This document shows positions 17,125-25,493 of a stretch of 56,447 nucleotides of DNA, piece by piece (position 1 is the first letter of the stretch; every line of letters begins with the position of its first letter). The notes beneath the pieces were generated by a model that had not been told where the DNA came from, made no database searches, and saw nothing but the letters and a program-made list of their open reading frames with translations. Source of the DNA: Kiloniellaceae bacterium (lineage in GTDB: Bacteria; Pseudomonadota; Alphaproteobacteria; Kiloniellales; Kiloniellaceae); NCBI GenBank assembly GCA_009377535.1, contig WHTV01000019.1, positions 1 through 56,447 of the forward strand, read 5' to 3'. The translations under genes and the position numbers were made by a program.

Positions 17125-18987
17125 ATGCCGATTCGCCGCCTGCCGGAAACCCTGGTGAACCAGATCGCCGCCGGCGAGGTGGTCGAGCGCCCGGCCGCGG
17201 CGGTCAAGGAACTGGTGGAGAACGCCCTCGACGCCGGGGCGCGCCGCATAGACGTCGACCTGCGCGATGGTGGGCGGGCGCTGATCGCCGTCACCGATGA
17301 CGGCTGCGGCATGACAGCGGAGGAGTTGCTGCTGGCCGTCGAGCGTCACGCCACCTCTAAGTTGCCGGACGACGACCTCGTGCATATTGCCTCGCTGGGC
17401 TTCCGCGGCGAGGCGTTGCCTTCCATTGGTGCTGTCGCGCGCCTTACCGTCACCAGCCGCACGGCAATGGGGGAGGAAGCTTGGGCGCTGTCGGTCGAGG
17501 GCGGCCAGCTCGGTAGGCCCCTGCCGGCGGCGCATCCCAAAGGCACCCGGGTCGAGGTGCGCGACCTTTTCTACGCGACGCCGGCGCGCCTCAAGTTCCT
17601 GAAGGCCGCGCGCACCGAGGTCTCCCACGCCCAGGACGCCGTGTACCGCCTGGCCATGGCCCATCCTCATGTCGGCTTCACCCTCAGTGACGGCGAGCGC
17701 AAGCTCATCGCGCTGGCACCTGCCGAGGGCGAGCTCTTCGAAGGGCGGCTGAAGCGCCTCGGCGCCCTCATGGGCCGCGACTTCGCCGACAACGCTCTCG
17801 CCATCGACGCGCTGCGCGAGGACATCCGCCTCACGGGCTACGTCGGCCTGCCCACCTTGAACCGCGGCAACGCGCAGCACCAGTATCTCTTCGTGAACGG
17901 CCGCCCGGTGCGCGACAAGCTGCTCTACGGCGCCATCCGCGGCGCCTACCAGGACTTCCTCGCCCGCGACCGCCATCCCCTGGTCGCGCTTTTTGTCGAG
18001 CTGCCACACGAGTTTGTCGATGTGAACGTGCATCCGGCCAAGGCCGAGGTGCGCTTCCGCGATCCTGGGTTGGTGCGCGGCCTCATCGTCTCGGCCTGCA
18101 AGCACGCGCTGGCGCAGGCAGGTCACCGCGCCTCGACCACGGTGTCGAACTCGGCGCTCGGCGCCTTGCGGCCGCAAGGCCAGGCGGGTTTCCAAGGTTC
18201 CTGGCGCGCGCCCCGCAACACCACCCTGCCGCGCGGCCTCGCCGAGGCGACGGCGGCCTATCACGCGCCGCTCGACCAGACCTGGGGCCAGCCGCAGAAC
18301 CAGGCGGGGGCCGCCGGCTACCTGCCGGGGCTCGAGCGTGCACCCTCGGCCGTCGCGGCAGCTTCTCTCTCGGTGGCGCGCGATGCGGCGGCGTCGGAGG
18401 CGGAGCGCTTCCCGCTCGGCGCCGCCCGCGCGCAGCTGCACGGTACCTACGTGGTGGCGCAGACGAGCGATGGCATCGTCATCGTCGACCAGCACGCCGC
18501 CCACGAGCGCCTGGTCTACGAGCGCATGAAGCAGCAGCTCGGCGACAGCGGCGTGAAGCGTCAGCTCTTGTTGCTGCCCGAGGTAGTGGAGCTGGACGAG
18601 GCGGCGGCGCACCGCATCGCCGAGCGCGCGGGCGAGCTGGAGGAACTCGGCTTGGTAGTCGAGGCCTTCGGCCCCGGCGCCATCGTGGTGCGCGAGGTGC
18701 CGGCGCTGCTCGGCGAGGTGGATGTGCAGGGCCTCATTCGCGACCTCGCCGACGAATTGGCCGAGCTGGGCGAGGCATTGGCCCTGCGCGAACGTCTCGA
18801 GCATGTCTGCGGCACGCTGGCTTGCCACGGTTCGGTACGCGCCGGACGCCGGCTCAACGCCGAGGAGATGAACGCGCTTCTGCGCCAGATGGAAGCAACG
18901 CCGCACAGCGGCCAATGCAACCACGGCCGCCCAACCTACGTCGAACTGAAGCTCGCCGACATCGAGAAGCTCTTCGGCCGGCGCTGA
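17125..18987 (+). CDS. mutL: DNA mismatch repair protein MutL
   Basis: A 620-residue MutL. The GHKL ATPase domain has the N-terminal [29 protein letters not shown] and GFRGEAL (all within residues 1-100). A Gly/Ala/Pro-rich linker spans ~350-420. The C-terminal dimerisation domain carries [12 protein letters not shown], the DQHA-x2-E-x4-E endonuclease motif, together with CHGSVRAG and the late CNHGRPT. This is therefore predicted to be a nicking MutL, as in bacteria lacking MutH. No good Shine-Dalgarno precedes the ATG. It is convergent with rsmD, 4 bp away. Confidence 0.97.
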   Translation: MPIRRLPETLVNQIAAGEVVERPAAAVKELVENALDAGARRIDVDLRDGGRALIAVTDDGCGMTAEELLLAVERHATSKLPDDDLVHIASLGFRGEALPSIGAVARLTVTSRTAMGEEAWALSVEGGQLGRPLPAAHPKGTRVEVRDLFYATPARLKFLKAARTEVSHAQDAVYRLAMAHPHVGFTLSDGERKLIALAPAEGELFEGRLKRLGALMGRDFADNALAIDALREDIRLTGYVGLPTLNRGNAQHQYLFVNGRPVRDKLLYGAIRGAYQDFLARDRHPLVALFVELPHEFVDVNVHPAKAEVRFRDPGLVRGLIVSACKHALAQAGHRASTTVSNSALGALRPQGQAGFQGSWRAPRNTTLPRGLAEATAAYHAPLDQTWGQPQNQAGAAGYLPGLERAPSAVAAASLSVARDAAASEAERFPLGAARAQLHGTYVVAQTSDGIVIVDQHAAHERLVYERMKQQLGDSGVKRQLLLLPEVVELDEAAAHRIAERAGELEELGLVVEAFGPGAIVVREVPALLGEVDVQGLIRDLADELAELGEALALRERLEHVCGTLACHGSVRAGRRLNAEEMNALLRQMEATPHSGQCNHGRPTYVELKLADIEKLFGRR

Positions 18988-18991
18988 CCCG

Positions 18992-19558
18992 CTACCCCTC
19001 GTGCTTCAGGAACACCAGCTTGGCCTTGCCGTAGGTGCGGGTGTCGAGCTCGCTGAAGCCGGCCGGCGCTTCGAAGGACTCGCTCTTCATCAGCTCGACG
19101 CAGACCACGGCGCCCGGCGCGATCCAGCCGGCCTTCAGCAGCGCGACCACCGCCTTCTCGGCGAGATCCTGGTTGTAGGGCGGATCGAGGAAGACGAGAT
19201 CGCAAGGCGCTGGCGCCGGGCGCGGATGCAGCACGTTGCCGACCAGCAGGTTGGCCCGCTCGCCTTCGCCGAGGTTGGCGATATTGGCGCGGCAGATCTC
19301 GATGGCCGGGGCGTAGTTCTCCATGAAGACGGCATGCGCGGCGCCGCGCGACAATGCCTCGAGGCCGAGCGCGCCGGTGCCTGCGAAGGCGTCGAGGACG
19401 CGCGCGCCGGGCAGGCGGCCGGCACCTTCCGCGCTCAGCTTGCCGCTGACCAGAATGTTGAACAGCGCCTCGCGGGTGCGGTCGGCGGTCGGCCGCACGG
19501 CGAGATCGTCCGGTGCCTTGAGGCTGCGGCCTCTATGACGGCCGGCGACGATTCGCAT
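18992..19558 (-). CDS. rsmD: 16S rRNA guanine-966 N2-methyltransferase
   Basis: RsmD methylates G966 of 16S rRNA in the 30S subunit. The 188-residue protein starts MRIVAGRHRGRSLKAP, a family hallmark, has the SAM-binding motif VLDAFAGTGALGLEALSRG, and the catalytic FLDPPYN (DPPY) typical of N-methylation. The ATG at 19558 lies inside the 3' end of the upstream rluB-like gene (26-bp overlap), so translation is probably coupled. The open frame continues upstream but without domain content. Confidence 0.95.
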   Translation of the reverse strand: MRIVAGRHRGRSLKAPDDLAVRPTADRTREALFNILVSGKLSAEGAGRLPGARVLDAFAGTGALGLEALSRGAAHAVFMENYAPAIEICRANIANLGEGERANLLVGNVLHPRPAPAPCDLVFLDPPYNQDLAEKAVVALLKAGWIAPGAVVCVELMKSESFEAPAGFSELDTRTYGKAKLVFLKHEG

Positions 19559-20618
19559 GGCTCTTGCGGGCGCCTGAGGGTTTCGCGGTGGGCTTCCTGA
19601 CGGCGGGCCTTGCGACCGTCGGCTTGCCGGTGCCGGGCTTCTTCGGCGCGGCTGTCTTCGGCACAGCCTTCGTCGGCGCGGCGTCCTTGCGCGCAACAGG
19701 CTTTGGCGCGGCCTTTCGCGGCGCCGTCGCCGGTTTGCTTGCCGCCGCCGGCTTGCCGCGTCCGCGCCGGCCCGGCTCCTGGCCCGTTTCCGCCGCCTCG
19801 CGCTCATGCTTGAAACCGCGGCGCGAGCCCGGGCGGTTCGGCTTCGGCTTGGCCTTGGCGAAGCCCTTGCCGTGCTTCTTCTTGGCCTTCTCCTCCAGGC
19901 CGAGGGCCTGGCGCAGGCGCCTGGGCTCGACTTCCTCCAGTGCGCGCTTGGGCAGCTTGCCGAGAGTGAAGGGGCCATAGGCGATGCGGATCAGCCGGTT
20001 CACCGAGAGGCCCAGGTGGGCGCAGATCTTGCGCACCTCACGGTGCTTGCCTTCGCGCAGGCCGATCGTTAGCCAGGCGTTGGCAGCGGCCTGGCGATCG
20101 AGGCTGGCCTCCACCGGGCCGTAGTCGATGCCTTCGACGGTGATGCCCTTGGCCAGCGCCGCCAGGCGCTCCGCCGTGACGCGGCCGTGGGCGCGCACCC
20201 GGTAACGGCGCAGCCAGCCGCTCGACGGCAGTTCCAGTTGGCGTTTCAGGGCGCCGTCGTTGGTCAGCAGCAGCAGGCCCTCGGAGTTGATGTCGAGGCG
20301 GCCGACCGCCTGCAGGCGCGGCAGCTCCGGAGGCAGGTGGTCGAACACTGTCGTGCGGCCCTGCGGGTCGCGCGTCGTGGTGATCTCGCCGCGCGGCTTG
20401 TGGTAGCGGAAGAGGCGCGGGGCCGCGGCGGTGGGCAGCGGCGCGCCGTCCACCTCGATGCGGCTCTCGGCCGTGACCGCGGCGGCAGGGCTGGCCAGCA
20501 CGCGCCCGTCCACCTTCACCCGACCGGCGAGGATCCAGACCTCCGCGTCGCGCCGCGAGCAGAGCCCCGCACGGGCGATCACTTTGGCGACTCGCTCGCC
20601 CTTCTCGATCTCGGTCAT
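19533..20618 (-). CDS. rRNA pseudouridine synthase (RluB/RsuA family) with long basic tail
   Basis: 361 residues. An S4 RNA-binding domain (about 4-55) precedes the RsuA-type catalytic domain, whose GRLDINSEGLLLLTNDG holds the catalytic D109. Family members modify 23S U2605 (RluB) or 16S U516 (RsuA); tail and context suggest RluB but do not settle it. The last ~120 residues (from about 243) are Lys/Ala/Pro/Arg-rich and surely disordered. I start at ATG 20618, where the S4 domain begins. The gene sits 10 bp after the C26 amidase gene and overlaps rsmD. Confidence 0.92.
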   Translation of the reverse strand: MTEIEKGERVAKVIARAGLCSRRDAEVWILAGRVKVDGRVLASPAAAVTAESRIEVDGAPLPTAAAPRLFRYHKPRGEITTTRDPQGRTTVFDHLPPELPRLQAVGRLDINSEGLLLLTNDGALKRQLELPSSGWLRRYRVRAHGRVTAERLAALAKGITVEGIDYGPVEASLDRQAAANAWLTIGLREGKHREVRKICAHLGLSVNRLIRIAYGPFTLGKLPKRALEEVEPRRLRQALGLEEKAKKKHGKGFAKAKPKPNRPGSRRGFKHEREAAETGQEPGRRGRGKPAAASKPATAPRKAAPKPVARKDAAPTKAVPKTAAPKKPGTGKPTVARPAVRKPTAKPSGARKSHANRRRPS

Positions 20619-20628
20619 GACGTCTCTC

Positions 20629-21354
20629 TCAGGCGGCGGCAGCGATGAAAGCGCGGAAGATGGCGCTGTCGCCCGGGCTGATGGCGAATTCCGGATGCCA
20701 CTGCACACCGAGGCAGAAGCGGTAGTCCGGCGCCTCGATACCCTCGACGACGCCGTCGGGCGCCACGGCGTTCACCGCCACGCCGGGTCCGACGTCTTTC
20801 ACCGCTTGGTGGTGCGCCGAATTCACCGCCATGTCGGCGGTGCGGCAGATCGACCGCAGCAGGCTGTCGGTCGCCACTTCCACCGGATGGCCGGCCTCGT
20901 GGCGCGGGTTCGGCTGTTCATGTGCCAGCGCGCCTTCGATTTCGTCGGGAATGTGCTGGATGAGGGTACCGCCGAGCACTACGTTCAGCAGCTGCTGGCC
21001 GCCGCAAATGCCGAGCAGCGGCAGATCCTGCTCCAGGGCGCCGCGGGCGATGGCGGCCTCGAAGGCGGTGCGACGGTCCTTGGTGTGCACGGTCTCATGG
21101 CGCGTGTTGGCGCCAAAAAGGGCGGGGTCGAGATCGAAGGCGCCGCCGGTGAGCAGCAGCGCGTCGATGCGCTCCAGGTAGGCCTCGGCCCGCTCCGGCT
21201 CGTGCGGCAGCAGGACGGGCAGGCCACCGGCCGCCACCACCGCTGCGCAGTAGTTCTCGCGCACGGCGTACCAGGGATAGTTCGACCAGCCACCGGCCGG
21301 CTCCGAATCCAGGGTAATGCCGACGACGGGGTGCGCGCTGCGGTGCTTTGCCAT
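20629..21354 (-). CDS. Class I glutamine amidotransferase-like hydrolase (peptidase C26, PuuD-like)
   Basis: A 241-residue enzyme with the triad of the gamma-glutamyl-GABA hydrolase family: nucleophile C117 in GICGGQQLLN and a His/Glu in GVQWHPE near the end. Family members hydrolyse gamma-glutamyl amides in putrescine degradation (PuuD) or related compounds. No other Puu gene is here, though speD/speE lie 2.5 kb away, so polyamine substrate choice is a guess. It heads the minus-strand run with rluB and rsmD. Confidence 0.85.
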   Translation of the reverse strand: MAKHRSAHPVVGITLDSEPAGGWSNYPWYAVRENYCAAVVAAGGLPVLLPHEPERAEAYLERIDALLLTGGAFDLDPALFGANTRHETVHTKDRRTAFEAAIARGALEQDLPLLGICGGQQLLNVVLGGTLIQHIPDEIEGALAHEQPNPRHEAGHPVEVATDSLLRSICRTADMAVNSAHHQAVKDVGPGVAVNAVAPDGVVEGIEAPDYRFCLGVQWHPEFAISPGDSAIFRAFIAAAA

Positions 21355-21407
21355 GGCGGCAATCTAGGCGCGGCGCCGTCTCCCTACAACCGGCGAGTGG
21401 GGATCCA

Positions 21408-21851
21408 CTAGACCGGCACTTCATAGTCCAGGCAGGAGTAGCCGAGCGCCGTGAAGCCCTCTTCCAGCAGGTCGCCGAGCAGCGGCATGCCGAGCAGGTA
21501 CTTTGCGCTCGGCCCGGTGTGGCGCTCGCGGGCGGCGGTAAGGGCCTCTTCCCACTCCGTCACCGAGAAATCGCCGCGCCCGACCCAGATCATGGCCACC
21601 AGCTCGACCTGTTCGTCCTCGTTGAGGTCCTCGATCGCCCCGCGGATCTCCTCGGCCACCGGGTCGTCGCCGTAGTCCTCCAGAACGTCGTGCATGTCGT
21701 CCTCGCCGGGCTGAGACACCTCGTCGCGGTCGGCCGAGGCCACCTTGGCGTCGAAGGCCCGGGCCTTGGCGATCAGAAAGCAAACAGCCGCCGGGTCGAT
21801 CTCGAGGGTGAACTCCGGAGCCTCGCTTTCAAGTTCCTCGTGCTCTGCCAT
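21408..21851 (-). CDS. DUF3775 protein
   Basis: A 147-residue acidic cytosolic protein. The C-terminal half DFSVTEWEEALTAARERHTGPSAKYLLGMPLLGDLLEEG is the DUF3775 signature region; the first half is Glu/Asp rich. The function is unknown. The start at 21851 is well supported by GGAGGTG 5-6 nt upstream. It is divergent from tadA across 130 bp, which must contain both promoters. Confidence 0.8.
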   Translation of the reverse strand: MAEHEELESEAPEFTLEIDPAAVCFLIAKARAFDAKVASADRDEVSQPGEDDMHDVLEDYGDDPVAEEIRGAIEDLNEDEQVELVAMIWVGRGDFSVTEWEEALTAARERHTGPSAKYLLGMPLLGDLLEEGFTALGYSCLDYEVPV

Positions 21852-21981
21852 GTGGCCACCTCCGTGCTGCGCCAGTTCACTATATGAAAGACTATCCGAC
21901 CCTAACGGTTCCGGGCATTGACCCAGAGCAAGCGGCGCGACCGCTTGACCGGCCGCCGCCCGGCGGGCAGGCTCTCCCGCC

Positions 21982-22452
21982 ATGACAAGGCCGCTGAAAG
22001 CTCGGAAACCCGACTATATGGGCGAGGCCCTGGCTGAAGCCGCCCTGGCTGCAGCCATCGGCGAGGTGCCGGTCGGTGCCGTGCTGGTCGATGCCGCCAG
22101 CGGCGAGATTCTTGCCCGCGCTCACAACCGGGTGGAGCGCGACGGCGATCCTACCGCCCATGCGGAGATGCTGGCAATCCGCGCGGCGGCAGCGGCCAGC
22201 GGCCTCAAGCGACTGACGGGCGCCGACCTCTATGTCACCCTGGAGCCCTGCGCCATGTGCGCCGCGGCGATCTCCTTTGCCCGCCTGCGCCGGCTCGTCT
22301 ACGGCGCTTACGACCCCAAAGGAGGCGGCGTCGACCACGGGCCGCGCCTGTTCCAGCAGCCGACCTGTCACCACCGGCCGGAGGTGGTCGGCGGTGTGCA
22401 GGAGCAGGCCTGCGGCGACCTGCTGCGCGGTTTCTTCCAGGATCGGCGCTGA
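21982..22452 (+). CDS. tadA: tRNA-specific adenosine deaminase
   Basis: TadA deaminates A34 to inosine in the anticodon of tRNA-Arg(ACG), an essential step for decoding CGN. The 156-residue protein has zinc-site motifs HAE (H60, catalytic E62) and PCAMC (C90, C93), with VPVGAVLV upstream and the C-terminal GGVQEQACGDLLRGFFQ typical of TadA. The ATG at 21982 gives the expected length. A DOPA-dioxygenase-like gene follows 11 bp downstream. The location close to rluB and rsmD recurs in related bacteria. Confidence 0.95.
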   Translation: MTRPLKARKPDYMGEALAEAALAAAIGEVPVGAVLVDAASGEILARAHNRVERDGDPTAHAEMLAIRAAAAASGLKRLTGADLYVTLEPCAMCAAAISFARLRRLVYGAYDPKGGGVDHGPRLFQQPTCHHRPEVVGGVQEQACGDLLRGFFQDRR

Positions 22453-22463
22453 AGGGAATGGAC

Positions 22464-22820
22464 ATGACATTGCCCGAAACCGCCAAAGACACCTGTGCCA
22501 TCACCGGCTACCACGCGCACGTCTACTACGACGCGCAGAGCAAGCCGACCGCTGCCGCTCTGCGCGAGGCCATCGAGGCGCGCTTCGACGTGCGCCTGGG
22601 GCGCTGGCACGACCGCCCGGTCGGGCCGCATCCACGCTGGAGCTACCAGGTTGCTTTCGCGCCGGAAGTCTTCGCCGAGCTGGTGCCCTGGCTGGCACTG
22701 AACCGCGGCGACCTGACGATCTTCCTGCATCCGGAAACCGGGGACGTCCTGCCCGACCACCGCGACCACGCGATCTGGCTCGGCGACAAGGCCGAGCTCG
22801 ACTTCGAAGCCCTGAAGTAG
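22464..22820 (+). CDS. DOPA 4,5-dioxygenase family protein
   Basis: A 118-residue protein with the family motifs YHAHVYYD, GPHPRWSYQV and LTIFLHPETGD...DHRDHAIWLG; the conserved histidines would bind an Fe(II)-type metal. Plant and fungal relatives cleave DOPA in pigment synthesis; bacterial members are largely uncharacterised, so the real substrate is unknown. I prefer ATG 22464 because GAAGGGA lies 6 nt before it; an ATG at 22458 would place that sequence too close. It follows tadA by 11 bp and is convergent with the GDT1-like gene, 7 bp away. Confidence 0.85.
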   Translation: MTLPETAKDTCAITGYHAHVYYDAQSKPTAAALREAIEARFDVRLGRWHDRPVGPHPRWSYQVAFAPEVFAELVPWLALNRGDLTIFLHPETGDVLPDHRDHAIWLGDKAELDFEALK

Positions 22821-22827
22821 CTGTCGG

Positions 22828-23115
22828 TCAGGCGACCGGCGCTGCGCCCAGGTGATCCCAGATGGTCCACAAGCCGAGGGCCAGGAAGCCGATGCCGGCG
22901 ATGAGCTTCAGCGGCAGGGCGGCGAGGTGGCGCTCCGCGGCGACGCCCAGCATCACGGCGATCGCCGTGGACAGCACCAGGGCCGCGGCGGCAGCTAGGA
23001 AGACCAGGAGCGGCGGCGTGTCGCGCCCTGAGGCGAAGAGCAGCGTGGCCAACTGGGTCTTGTCGCCCAGTTCCGCCAGGAATACCGTCACGAAGATGGC
23101 AAGGAGTTGGGACAT
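22828..23115 (-). CDS. UPF0016/GDT1-family membrane protein, probable Mn2+ exporter
   Basis: A 95-residue inner-membrane protein with three hydrophobic segments and one copy of the family motif ELGDKTQ (E15-Q21). Eukaryotic TMEM165/Gdt1 has two such halves; single-copy bacterial forms would work as oligomers. Family members move Mn2+ or Ca2+. The upstream leader carries a sequence I recognise as the yybP-ykoY manganese riboswitch, which strongly favours manganese export. The ATG at 23115 lies ~10 nt after GGAGAG; an upstream ATG at 23148 falls in the leader hairpin and is less likely. Confidence 0.87.
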   Translation of the reverse strand: MSQLLAIFVTVFLAELGDKTQLATLLFASGRDTPPLLVFLAAAAALVLSTAIAVMLGVAAERHLAALPLKLIAGIGFLALGLWTIWDHLGAAPVA

Positions 23116-23125
23116 TTTTCTTGAT

Positions 23126-23176
23126 CTCTCCGGAGCCGGCGAACCCACGCTATGACGCGCCGCCCGGGCCGGCTCC
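23126..23176 (-). promoter_or_regulatory. Leader hairpin and ribosome-binding site of the GDT1-like gene
   Basis: Between riboswitch and start codon, GGAGCCGGC (23176-23168 on the minus strand) pairs perfectly with GCCGGCTCC (23140-23132). GGAGAG, the likely Shine-Dalgarno, begins on the very next base (23131-23126). No T-run follows, so control of translation by alternative pairing near this site is more likely than termination. The expression-platform role is inferred. Confidence 0.5.
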
Positions 23177-23194
23177 TTGCGCCCGACGGAACGT

Positions 23195-23307
23195 CATAGG
23201 TCTCGCCAAATCCAAAGGATCTCCCCGCACCATGGCCGGCAAAGAGACTGCCGAGCCAAGTCTGTTGATGCGGGGCCTCGTGCAGCCGAGGCGACTACTC
23301 CCCTACG
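23195..23307 (-). ncRNA. yybP-ykoY manganese riboswitch
   Basis: Read on the minus strand, the segment opens CGTAGGGGAGTAG (GGGGAGTAG at 23302-23294), continues with ATCAACAGACTTGGC (23269-23255) and ends GGCGAGACCTATG (23207-23195). These are the conserved blocks of the yybP-ykoY element in order. The closing stem forms between CGTAGG (23307-23302) and CCTATG (23200-23195), including one G-U pair. The element lies 79 nt upstream of a UPF0016/GDT1 gene, a family regularly controlled by this Mn2+-sensing RNA. Recognition is by consensus from memory, not a covariance search. Confidence 0.87.
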
Positions 23308-23358
23308 AACCGGCAAGGTGATAGGCGATCCCGCGTGGCGATGCAAGACCGGCACGAT

Positions 23359-23413
23359 GGTCAACGGCGGCGCAAAAACCGCCGACCTCCAGGCCGCCAA
23401 CGGCGTTGGCCTT
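23359..23413 (+). promoter_or_regulatory. Two hairpins in the speD upstream region
   Basis: The 406-bp gap 23116-23521 holds the minus-strand riboswitch on its left; its right part precedes speD. On the plus strand, CGGCGG/CCGCCG (23365-23370/23379-23384) forms a stem with an A-rich loop and a short GGT/ACC extension. A second palindrome at 23391-23413 can pair as GCCAAC/GTTGGC or AGGCC/GGCCT. They could belong to a speD leader RNA or to the GDT1 promoter region. No consensus riboswitch for speD was recognised, and the stretch 23414-23510 shows no further structure. Confidence 0.35.
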
Positions 23414-23521
23414 GAAATATCTAGCTGAAATCGAAAAAATCCCTTGCATTGAGCGACCAAAAAAACGACAACGCGCGCCTCAGTTTTACTGGGTCAATCT
23501 GCTGGTTGTGTTGGAGGACCG

Positions 23522-24010
23522 ATGGCACAGGCACACGCCCTCTTCCAACTGGGGATCGACTTGGACGAGAACCCAAGCGCCTCCAAAACGGAAGAACAGA
23601 ACCGCTCCGCTCACGCCCCGATCAAGGAGCAGGAGCGGAAGGATTTTTTCATCGAGCGCGACGGCGAACGCTTCGCCGGCACGCATCTGATCGTCGATCT
23701 TTGGGGCGCCGAGGGAATCAATGACCTCGCTTACGTCGAGGATACGCTGCGCGCTTGCGTCGAGGCCGCCGAGGCGACGCTGCTGCACATCCATCTGCAC
23801 CACTTCACGCCGAACGACGGCATCTCCGGCGTGGCGGTGCTGGCAGAGTCGCACATCTCGATCCACTCCTGGCCGGAATCCGGCTACGCGGCCCTCGACA
23901 TCTTCATGTGCGGGGCGGCCAAACCGCACCGCGCCGTCGAGGTGCTGCGCCAGCGCTTCAACCCCTCCCATGTCGGGGTCGAGGAGCACCGGCGGGGTCG
24001 CGGCCTGTGA
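23522..24010 (+). CDS. speD: S-adenosylmethionine decarboxylase proenzyme (prokaryotic type)
   Basis: SpeD decarboxylates SAM to supply the aminopropyl group for spermidine. The 162-residue proenzyme self-cleaves at LAES-HISIHSWPE between E109 and S110, making the pyruvoyl group from S110; H115 and C130 (DIFMCG) are the conserved processing/catalytic residues. The first ~50 residues are a variable hydrophilic extension before the core THLIVDLWGAE. GGAGG at 23512 precedes the ATG. The stop overlaps the GTG start of speE, so the pair is translationally coupled. Confidence 0.95.
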   Translation: MAQAHALFQLGIDLDENPSASKTEEQNRSAHAPIKEQERKDFFIERDGERFAGTHLIVDLWGAEGINDLAYVEDTLRACVEAAEATLLHIHLHHFTPNDGISGVAVLAESHISIHSWPESGYAALDIFMCGAAKPHRAVEVLRQRFNPSHVGVEEHRRGRGL

Positions 24011-24855
24011 GCCGCTGGATCGACGAGACGCTGCACCCCCATTTCCGGCAGGGCTTCAAGGCCGACAGGATCCTCTTCGACAGCGCCACGGAGCATCAGC
24101 GCCTCGTGTTGTTCGAGAATGGAACCTTCGGCCGGGTGCTGACCCTGGACAGCGTCGTGCAGACGACCGAGCAGGACGAGTTCATCTATCACGAGATGCT
24201 TGCCCACCTGCCGATTCTCGCTCACGGCGCCGTAGAGAAGGTGCTCATCGTCGGCGGCGGCGATGGCGGCCTGCTGGAAGAGGTGCTGAAGCACCGGAGT
24301 ATCGAAAAGGTGACGCAGGTCGAGATCGACGCCGGCGTGGTGGAGTTCTCCAAGCAGTACCTCGCGTCGATCTGCAGGGAGGCCTATGACGACCCGCGCC
24401 TCGACCTGGTGATCGCCGATGGGGTCGACTTCGTCGCAAGCTGCGCGGAGCGCTACGACATTGTCCTCGTCGATTCGACCGATCCGATCGGGCCGGGCGA
24501 GGTGTTGTTCACCGATACCTTCTACGGCAAGGCGAAGAACTGCCTGGCGCCTGGTGGCATCCTGGTGACCCAGAACGGCGTGCCCTTCCTGCAGGGCGCG
24601 GAACTGACCAACAGCCTGCGCGCCTTCAAGGCGTTCTTTGCCGATGCCGCCTGCTACCTGGCGACGGTACCGAGCTACGCCGGTGGACCGATGGCCTTCG
24701 GCTGGGGCAGCGACGACGCGACCAAGCGGCAGGTCGGTCTGGAAACCCTGGAGCAGCGCTACCGGGACTCCGGCATCGATACCGGCTACTACAACCCTGC
24801 GGTCCACCTCGCCGCCTTCGCCCTACCGAACTACGTGGCCGAGCTGATTCTGTAA
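24007..24855 (+). CDS. speE: Spermidine synthase
   Basis: A 282-residue aminopropyltransferase that makes spermidine from putrescine and decarboxylated SAM. Visible motifs are VVQTTEQDEFIYHEMLAHLP, the GGGDGG cofactor loop (LIVGGGDGGLLEE), and the gatekeeping LVDSTDPIGPGEVLFT with the catalytic Asp. The start is a GTG whose last two bases begin the speD stop codon (GTGA). Length and motif order are standard. Confidence 0.96.
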   Translation: MSRWIDETLHPHFRQGFKADRILFDSATEHQRLVLFENGTFGRVLTLDSVVQTTEQDEFIYHEMLAHLPILAHGAVEKVLIVGGGDGGLLEEVLKHRSIEKVTQVEIDAGVVEFSKQYLASICREAYDDPRLDLVIADGVDFVASCAERYDIVLVDSTDPIGPGEVLFTDTFYGKAKNCLAPGGILVTQNGVPFLQGAELTNSLRAFKAFFADAACYLATVPSYAGGPMAFGWGSDDATKRQVGLETLEQRYRDSGIDTGYYNPAVHLAAFALPNYVAELIL

Positions 24856-24871
24856 GGGGCCGCTTTCTCCT

Positions 24872-24900
24872 CTCGTCATGCTCGGGCTTGACCCGCACCC
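24872..24900. repeat. Fragment of a dispersed alphaproteobacterial palindromic repeat
   Basis: CTCGTCATGCTCGGGCTTGA followed by CCCG at 24891-24895 resembles one half of the CGTCAT..CCGGGCTTGACCCGG..AT palindromes scattered between genes in many Rhodospirillales and Rhizobiales genomes. Only the CGGG-CTTGA-CCCG core still pairs; the right arm has decayed. It sits just after the speE stop and may help end transcription. Identity is from recall of the family pattern. Confidence 0.4.
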
Positions 24901-24932
24901 TCACGTGGCCGGACGCCAGCTTAGATCGTCAG

Positions 24933-25493
24933 TCAGCGCGCCGCGACACGCTCCATCGGAATCACCGATGATCCCTTGAGCTCGGCTTCGGCAAAGTGCG
25001 TAAAGCCGCATTTTTCGGCAACGCGCACCGACGCCTGATTCTGCGGATCGACGATGCAAACGTAGCGCTTTGCCGCGAGATTCGCTTCCGCCCATGCCAG
25101 AGCCGCCCGTACCGCTTCGGTCGCATAGCCTTTGCCGTGGGCTGACGGCGAGAGCACCCAGCCGACCTCGGGCGCCCCATCGAAACCCGGCTCGATATCC
25201 CGCTTGAAGTCCGCCATGCCGATCTGGCCGACGAAGCGCCCGCTCTCGCGCTCCTCGGCCAGCCAGTAGCCGAACCCGAGCAAGGCCCAGTGGCCGGCGC
25301 TGCTCAGGAGGCGCAGCCAGCTCTCCGATGGCGTCGAGGGCTGGCCACTGATGAAGCGGGTGACCGCCGGGTCGCCCCAAAGGGTGGCCAGGTGCCGGAA
25401 GTCGTCCGGGGCGTAGCCGCGCAGGATCAACCGCCCGGTCTTCACGACGGGAATGCTCAGGCCGGCGTGCGGCTTCGGATCAGCGCCGCGCAA
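24933..25493 (-). CDS. GNAT N-acetyltransferase, RimJ/RimL-like
   Basis: 186 residues if the TTG at 25493 is used. The sequence [14 protein letters not shown] opens a typical RimJ/RimL-type acetyltransferase; the acetyl-CoA site is in [22 protein letters not shown], followed by [13 protein letters not shown]. Such enzymes acetylate ribosomal proteins, antibiotics or small amines; the substrate here is unknown. The first bases overlap the purD stop by 14 bp. A GTG at 25445 would trim 16 residues and match the family N-terminus better; neither has a clear ribosome-binding site. Confidence 0.85.
   Translation of the reverse strand: MRGADPKPHAGLSIPVVKTGRLILRGYAPDDFRHLATLWGDPAVTRFISGQPSTPSESWLRLLSSAGHWALLGFGYWLAEERESGRFVGQIGMADFKRDIEPGFDGAPEVGWVLSPSAHGKGYATEAVRAALAWAEANLAAKRYVCIVDPQNQASVRVAEKCGFTHFAEAELKGSSVIPMERVAAR

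Noticed and set aside
24872..24900. Intact mobile palindrome or IS end after speE
   Set aside because: Only a half-site with a 4-bp core stem remains and no inverted partner or transposase is present.
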